DNA of 16,225 bases. Source: an uncultured Eubacteriales bacterium (GTDB lineage: Bacteria; Bacillota; Clostridia; Oscillospirales; CAG-272). This document shows positions 11,808 to 16,225 of this stretch, piece after piece (position 1 is the first letter of the stretch; each line of letters opens with the position of its first letter). The notes under the pieces are model-generated. The model ran no database searches, had not been told where the DNA came from, and saw nothing but the letters and a program-made list of their open reading frames with translations. The stretch covers positions 1-16,225 of the forward strand of contig URSW01000014.1 in assembly GCA_900550625.1 (NCBI GenBank), read 5' to 3'. The position numbers were made by a program, and so were the translations under genes.

Positions 11808-14384
11808 ATGGAAGACAAAAAATTACCGCAATCCGAAACAGACGAACAGAATATAAACGGCGCGGTGCCGGATGACGATGAGTATTTCTCGCTTGAGGAT
11901 GTGTCCGACGAGGTATCGGATGACGATCTCGATTTGTCGGAGCTGATACGCAAGTATATGCCCGACGAGGAGGATCCTCTCGCACCGTCATACGATGCGC
12001 CTTCCGAAGAAATTTCGGATAATGCTGAACCGGAGTATTACGGCGGCGAAGACGGCGCGAATCCGGAAGATTATCCGGAAAGCTATGATGACGTGCCTTC
12101 GGACGGAGGCGCTGATTACGACGCTCCCGATGAAGCGGATGCCGATACGATCGATTCGGCGGTATACGCGGACTATGCGGATGAGGTAGGCGCCGACGGC
12201 GATGCCGGAGAGACTGCCGAATACGAAGACGGCACCGATTCCGATTATGCCGGATATGACGACGCTTCCGATGATGCGGACGATGCAGACGGAGAATTCG
12301 TATACGATGAGCCTGCCGCCGATGAGGAGTATACATACGACGGCGGCGAGACGAACGCGGATACCGAGCAGTACGGCGAATACGGCGACGGCGAGCCTTA
12401 CTATGACGAGAATGCGCCCGAGCTTGATGAGGTTGCAGATGGCGCGCTTGACACGGACGGTGAAGAGGATTCCATGTCCGATACTTCGTTGCAGGACTAT
12501 GTGAATTACGAGGACGGCGACGGTGACATCGAGCTTGACGGCGATCTCGATTCCACCGATATAAATCTTATGCTGGCTTTCGGGCTTGACGACGAGCTTG
12601 AACGCACGATGGGACCCGAGGTTGCGCAGAAGCTGACGGAAGAGCTCGACGAAGAGCAGCGCGTGCGCGACGAAAAAGTCCGCAAGACCGTTGACAACGA
12701 GTATATGAACAGAACCCAGACCGCAGGCATTGCGGCGGACTACAAGAAGAAGTTCAAGGGACTCAAGCTGAAGATATTCCTTTCGGTCGTCTTGGCGGCG
12801 GTACTGTTTTTCTATGAGAATCTGCGCATATTCGGATTTGAATTCGACGGTGCGCTCAACCCGGCAGTATATCCCGTGGTTTACATAATGGTAAGCCTTC
12901 AGATACTGCTTTTCTGCGCAGCGTGCGCATACCGCGAGATTCTCGGCGGTATAGGCGAGCTGTTCACCGGAAAGATCAGCCCGCGGTCGGTAACTGCGGT
13001 GATGACGGCGGCAGCTGTCGTTTATTCTGCGATACTGTCGCATACCGTTGTCCCTCCGGAAATGCCGATCCTGTTTAACTTCGCGGTGGCGGTATCGATC
13101 ATATTCACCCTTATATTCGAGTTTCTCAACACCAAGCGCGAGATATTCGCGTTCAATGTTGTTGCCTCAAAGCGCCCGAAGCACATCGTCGCAAAGCTTC
13201 CTTGCGAGGCGGAGGACGGCGGGGATATCCTGAAGTTTGAAACGGCTTCGTTCATTGACGGATACTTCACCCGAACCAAGGAGCCGACCGGTGCGTCAAA
13301 GTCCTATGCGACGGCTTCTCTTGTGATAGCGATCATTTCGGGAGTGCTGTGCGCGCTTTACACAAAGTTTTTCTCGACGGGTTCCACCGTCGCTCAGATT
13401 GCCGAGAGCGCGGCTGCGGCATTTTTCATTGCCTGCCCCGTGTCGATGTTCATAACGATGAGCTATCCCTTCTTCAGAGCATCCCGCGATGCTTACGACA
13501 ACGACGGCGCGATCATCGGCGAGTGCTCTCTTGAGGAGTACTCCGAGGCATCTGTCGTCACCTTTGACGATGTCGGCGTTTTCCCGTCCTATGGTGTCAA
13601 GGTTCAGAATGTCAAGATATACAACAACCACCGTATCGACCGCGTGCTCTTCTATGCGGCGTCGGTTTTCTCGACGGCGCGCGGACCTCTTACCGATGTC
13701 TTTGATGTGGCTACGGTCGAGATCGGTCATTCTGACGACGTGAAGATAAAGGCTGCGGGGAGCGGATATCTTGCAGCATCGGTTGACGGCAAAAACATAA
13801 CCTTCGGCACAGCATCTGAGCTTGTAGAACGCGGATTTGTGATCCCCGAAAGCATAACCGACGAGGATGAGGAAAACGGCGATGACATTTCGGTAATGTA
13901 CATGTTCCGCGAGGAAAAGCTCATGTCCAAGATGCTCATCAAATATACCATGGATACCGATTTTGAGTTCATAATGGACGCTCTTTGCGACGAGGGTATA
14001 TCGATAAGCATCAAGACATACGATCCGAATATCGACGATTCGATGATCGCCGTTCATGTCGGGCGCGGCAAGTATTCGTATACGGTATCCCGCTATGAGG
14101 GAGCCGACGACGGAAGCACGGTCAGGGACAATGCGGATTCCGGCATAGTCAGCCGTTCCACGGCAAAGACGCTTCTGCAGATCCTTTCCGACTGTACGAA
14201 GGTGCTTGCCGCCCGCCGCGTCGGAATAACGATAGGCGTGATCTCCTCGATTATTTCGTTTGTTCTTATGATTCTTGTCCTTCTTGCGGGCAGAACCGAG
14301 GCTTTGAACTCCGGAGTGCTGTTTATTTATCAGCTCTTCTGGCTGATTCCCTCACTGCTTACCGCAAGAATGTATGTGAGATAG
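11808..14384 (+). CDS. P1B-type ATPase-like membrane protein lacking catalytic motifs, with a long acidic N-terminus
   Basis: The 858-residue product begins with about 300 residues rich in Asp, Glu, Gly, Tyr and Ala, probably disordered and cytosolic. Eight membrane segments follow at roughly 322-342, 355-375, 394-411, 421-441, 502-522, 534-556, 807-828 and 834-854. The 4 + 2 + 2 layout with a small domain after the fourth and a large one after the sixth is that of P1B metal ATPases. Segment 6 has ACPVS (542-546) where these have the CPC motif. NDGAIIGECSLEEYSEASVV then TFDDVGVFP aligns with the phosphorylation region, leaving D587 but losing the DKTGT sequence. STARGPL (622-628) replaces SEHPL, GSG (651-653) is kept, TYD (737-739) replaces TGD, and TGES and GDGxND are not found. 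It is probably a non-pumping pseudoenzyme. AGGAGG lies 17 bases upstream of the ATG, unusually far. No name is known to me. Confidence 0.75.
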   Translation: MEDKKLPQSETDEQNINGAVPDDDEYFSLEDVSDEVSDDDLDLSELIRKYMPDEEDPLAPSYDAPSEEISDNAEPEYYGGEDGANPEDYPESYDDVPSDGGADYDAPDEADADTIDSAVYADYADEVGADGDAGETAEYEDGTDSDYAGYDDASDDADDADGEFVYDEPAADEEYTYDGGETNADTEQYGEYGDGEPYYDENAPELDEVADGALDTDGEEDSMSDTSLQDYVNYEDGDGDIELDGDLDSTDINLMLAFGLDDELERTMGPEVAQKLTEELDEEQRVRDEKVRKTVDNEYMNRTQTAGIAADYKKKFKGLKLKIFLSVVLAAVLFFYENLRIFGFEFDGALNPAVYPVVYIMVSLQILLFCAACAYREILGGIGELFTGKISPRSVTAVMTAAAVVYSAILSHTVVPPEMPILFNFAVAVSIIFTLIFEFLNTKREIFAFNVVASKRPKHIVAKLPCEAEDGGDILKFETASFIDGYFTRTKEPTGASKSYATASLVIAIISGVLCALYTKFFSTGSTVAQIAESAAAAFFIACPVSMFITMSYPFFRASRDAYDNDGAIIGECSLEEYSEASVVTFDDVGVFPSYGVKVQNVKIYNNHRIDRVLFYAASVFSTARGPLTDVFDVATVEIGHSDDVKIKAAGSGYLAASVDGKNITFGTASELVERGFVIPESITDEDEENGDDISVMYMFREEKLMSKMLIKYTMDTDFEFIMDALCDEGISISIKTYDPNIDDSMIAVHVGRGKYSYTVSRYEGADDGSTVRDNADSGIVSRSTAKTLLQILSDCTKVLAARRVGITIGVISSIISFVLMILVLLAGRTEALNSGVLFIYQLFWLIPSLLTARMYVR

Positions 14385-14408
14385 CCGTTATATTTATGAA
14401 AAAGGAGT

Positions 14409-14430
14409 GCGGGAGGGGAAGCCCTCCCGC
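14409..14430 (+). other. perfect hairpin between Shine-Dalgarno and start codon of the radical SAM gene
   Basis: GCGGGAGGG (14409-14417) pairs perfectly with CCCTCCCGC (14422-14430) around a GAAG loop. AAAGGAG (14401-14407) lies just before it and the ATG at 14439 just after. Linear spacing from GGAG to ATG is 31 bases, but with the hairpin folded out it is about 9. It could also act as a terminator of the upstream gene, but only GTCTTATTA follows, not a T-run. Confidence 0.6.
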
Positions 14431-14438
14431 GTCTTATT

Positions 14439-16225
14439 ATGAGAGAAGATATAAAAAGTTTTATTTCGGGCGTTTCAAAGCCCGCACGCTATATCGGCGG
14501 AGAACCCGGATGCCTGAAGAAGGATCTTTCAAAGGTCGATCTGCGGGTCGCGTTCTGCTTCCCCGATATATATGAGATCGGTATGTCGAATCTCGGCATG
14601 CGGATACTCTGCGGAGTGCTGAACGAGATCGACAACGTATGGTGCGAGAGAGTGTATTCTCCGTGGACCGATATGGAAGAGGAGATGCGGAAGCGTTCGA
14701 TACCGCTGTTCACATCGGACAGCGGCGACGCGGTCGGGGATTTTGATATTGTCGCTTTCACGCTTCAGTACGAGCTTTGCTATTCCACCGTGCTTAATAT
14801 GCTGGATCTTGCCGGGATTCCGCTTCTTCGCACAGACCGCGGAGAGGATTCGCCGATCATTCTGGCGGGCGGACCGTGCTCATACAATCCGGAGCCGATG
14901 TCCGATTTTATTGACATTTTCTCTATCGGCGAGGGCGAGGAAGCGCTGCCGGAGCTTGCCCGACTTTATCTGAAGATGAAGGAGGACGGCACTTTTACGA
15001 AAATCGCGTTCCTCCGCGAGGCATCCCACCTCGACGGCTTTTATGTGCCCTCGCTTTACGAGGTCGAATATAAGGAGAACGGCTCGATCGCACGTCTTGA
15101 GCCGAAATACCCGGACGTGCCGTCAAAGGTTACGAAACGGATCGTTCAGGACGTGAACACCGCGTTCGTGCCGGTCAATACCGAGATACCCTTTATAGAG
15201 ACCGTCCACGACAGAATCACGCTTGAGGTGTTCCGCGGCTGTATACGAGGCTGCCGCTTCTGTCAGGCGGGATTCGTATGCCGTCCCGTGCGCGAAAAAT
15301 CTCCTGCGGTGCTCAACGAGCTTGCCAAAAAGAGCGCCGAGCTGACGGGCTATGAGGAAATATCGCTCTCCAGCCTCTCAATAAGTGACTATTCCTGCAT
15401 AAACGAGCTTACCGACACACTGCTTGAATGGACAGAGGACAAAAAGATAAATCTTTCGCTTCCGTCGCTCAGAGCGGACAGCTTCACAAAAGAGCTTATG
15501 GAAAAGGTTTCGTCGGTTCGCTCGACTACGCTGACCTTCGCGCCCGAGGCGGGAAGTCCGCGCCTGCGCGACATTATCAACAAAAACATAACCGAGGAGG
15601 ATATCCTTCGCGCAGCGCGTGTCGGATACGAGGCGGGAAAATCCAAGATAAAGCTTTACTTTATGATGGGACTTCCCGGAGAAAATTACGACGATATCGC
15701 CGGAATTGCCGCGCTTGCACATAACGTGGTTTCGGAGTATTACCGCACTCCCGACCGCAACCGCAGAATGCAGCCGTCGGTGACAATCAGCGTCGCCTGC
15801 TTTATCCCGAAGCCGAACACGCCGTTCCAATGGGAGGGTCAGAGCACGCTTGAAGAGCTTTACGAAAAGCAGAAGTTCCTCTCCGAGCAGATTACCGACC
15901 GAAAGGTAAAGTATAATTATCACGATGCCGAGGTCTCCCGCCTCGAGGCTGTATTTGCACGCGGAGACCGTAGACTTTCGGCGGCACTCGTCGAAGCGCA
16001 TCGCCGCGGGATTCGCCTTGACGCATGGGAAGAGCTGTTCGATTATGAAAAGTGGTGCAGCGTATTCGAAAGCGTCGGGCTTGATATGTCGTTTTATGCG
16101 AACCGTACGCTTCCCGACGACGAGATACTTCCGTGGGATATAATCGACTGCGGCGTTTCAAAGGAGTTTTTCCTCCGCGAGCGTCACAGATCGCAGCAGG
16201 GCGTGCCGACGAAAAACTGCCGTGA
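14439..16225 (+). CDS. TIGR03960-type B12-binding radical SAM protein (partial, runs off the window)
   Basis: The visible 595 codons have no stop and run past the window edge. The N-terminal part (about 1-195, starting MREDIKSFISGVSKPARYIG) carries a B12-binding-like Rossmann domain with DIYEIGMSNLGMRIL, AFTLQYELCYSTVLNML and FSIGEGEEALPEL. A radical SAM core follows, with the cluster motif C268-IRG-C272-RF-C275 in EVFRGCIRGCRFCQAG, FAPEAGSPRLRDIINKNIT and KLYFMMGLPGE. The last visible residues, VPTKNCR, lead into the cysteine-rich end usual for this family, so only a short stretch is missing. Members often sit beside a DUF2344 (TIGR03936) gene, rplU and rpmA; whether that holds here lies beyond the window. 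No substrate is established. The start ATG is set by the family's usual N-terminus; the ribosome binding site is separated from it by a hairpin. Confidence 0.92.
   Translation, partial: MREDIKSFISGVSKPARYIGGEPGCLKKDLSKVDLRVAFCFPDIYEIGMSNLGMRILCGVLNEIDNVWCERVYSPWTDMEEEMRKRSIPLFTSDSGDAVGDFDIVAFTLQYELCYSTVLNMLDLAGIPLLRTDRGEDSPIILAGGPCSYNPEPMSDFIDIFSIGEGEEALPELARLYLKMKEDGTFTKIAFLREASHLDGFYVPSLYEVEYKENGSIARLEPKYPDVPSKVTKRIVQDVNTAFVPVNTEIPFIETVHDRITLEVFRGCIRGCRFCQAGFVCRPVREKSPAVLNELAKKSAELTGYEEISLSSLSISDYSCINELTDTLLEWTEDKKINLSLPSLRADSFTKELMEKVSSVRSTTLTFAPEAGSPRLRDIINKNITEEDILRAARVGYEAGKSKIKLYFMMGLPGENYDDIAGIAALAHNVVSEYYRTPDRNRRMQPSVTISVACFIPKPNTPFQWEGQSTLEELYEKQKFLSEQITDRKVKYNYHDAEVSRLEAVFARGDRRLSAALVEAHRRGIRLDAWEELFDYEKWCSVFESVGLDMSFYANRTLPDDEILPWDIIDCGVSKEFFLRERHRSQQGVPTKNCR

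Noticed and set aside
11988..13043. 351-codon open frame on the minus strand opposite the acidic tail
   Set aside because: It arises from the repetitive Asp/Glu/Ala codons of the real gene and reads as low-complexity Ile/Val/Arg sequence with no start signal.

Overview
The window looks like a chromosomal segment of an endospore-forming member of the class Clostridia, probably an uncultured gut lineage near Oscillospirales or Christensenellales. The evidence is the gpr-spoIIP sporulation pair, a type II pantothenate kinase, a DUF4364 protein, a SigH-like sigma factor and a TIGR03960-type radical SAM protein. No rRNA, intact tRNA, prophage, transposase or CRISPR array is visible. The lineage is inferred from gene content, not from a marker gene.

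Layout. 1-1400: promoter and homoserine dehydrogenase (hom, +). 1415-2269: type II pantothenate kinase (coaW, -), convergent with hom across a shared hairpin. 2468-3253: an HEIIH zincin-like protein (+). 3254-3474: a repeat-rich spacer with two copies of a 49-bp inverted-repeat element and one satellite hairpin. 3475-4317: HAD-IIA phosphatase (+). 4336-5456: spoIIP (-), interrupted by a frameshift just before its conserved C-terminal block. 5574-6449: gpr (-), upstream of spoIIP in the usual gpr-spoIIP order. 6549-8526: promoter, a solitary oligopeptide-binding lipoprotein and a terminator. 8610-9191: DUF4364 protein. 9251-10072: a near-consensus promoter whose predicted start falls at a third copy of the 49-bp element, then a long structured leader and a SigH-like sigma factor. 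10102-10164: a 63-nt tRNA-like sequence. 10201-10479: a double zinc-ribbon protein. 10719-11717: promoter, leader and an RlmB-type rRNA methyltransferase. 11808-14384: an 858-residue membrane protein. 14439 to the end: a TIGR03960-type radical SAM protein, cut by the window edge.

The genes are mostly housekeeping (amino-acid and CoA synthesis, translation, sporulation, peptide binding) and do not form one pathway. Four things stand out. (1) The 858-residue protein can be aligned by eye along its length with P1B-type metal ATPases, but every catalytic signature is altered or absent, and it carries a roughly 300-residue acidic N-terminal tail: a probable pseudo-P-type ATPase. (2) A 49-bp inverted-repeat element occurs three times. 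Two copies carry an adjacent hairpin whose arms differ by compensatory changes, which suggests a mobile or functional structured nucleic acid. (3) A tRNA-like sequence lacking a normal anticodon arm lies in the leader of the zinc-ribbon gene. (4) The radical SAM gene has a perfect hairpin between its Shine-Dalgarno sequence and its start codon. The spoIIP frameshift also matters: if real, it should block engulfment and sporulation.
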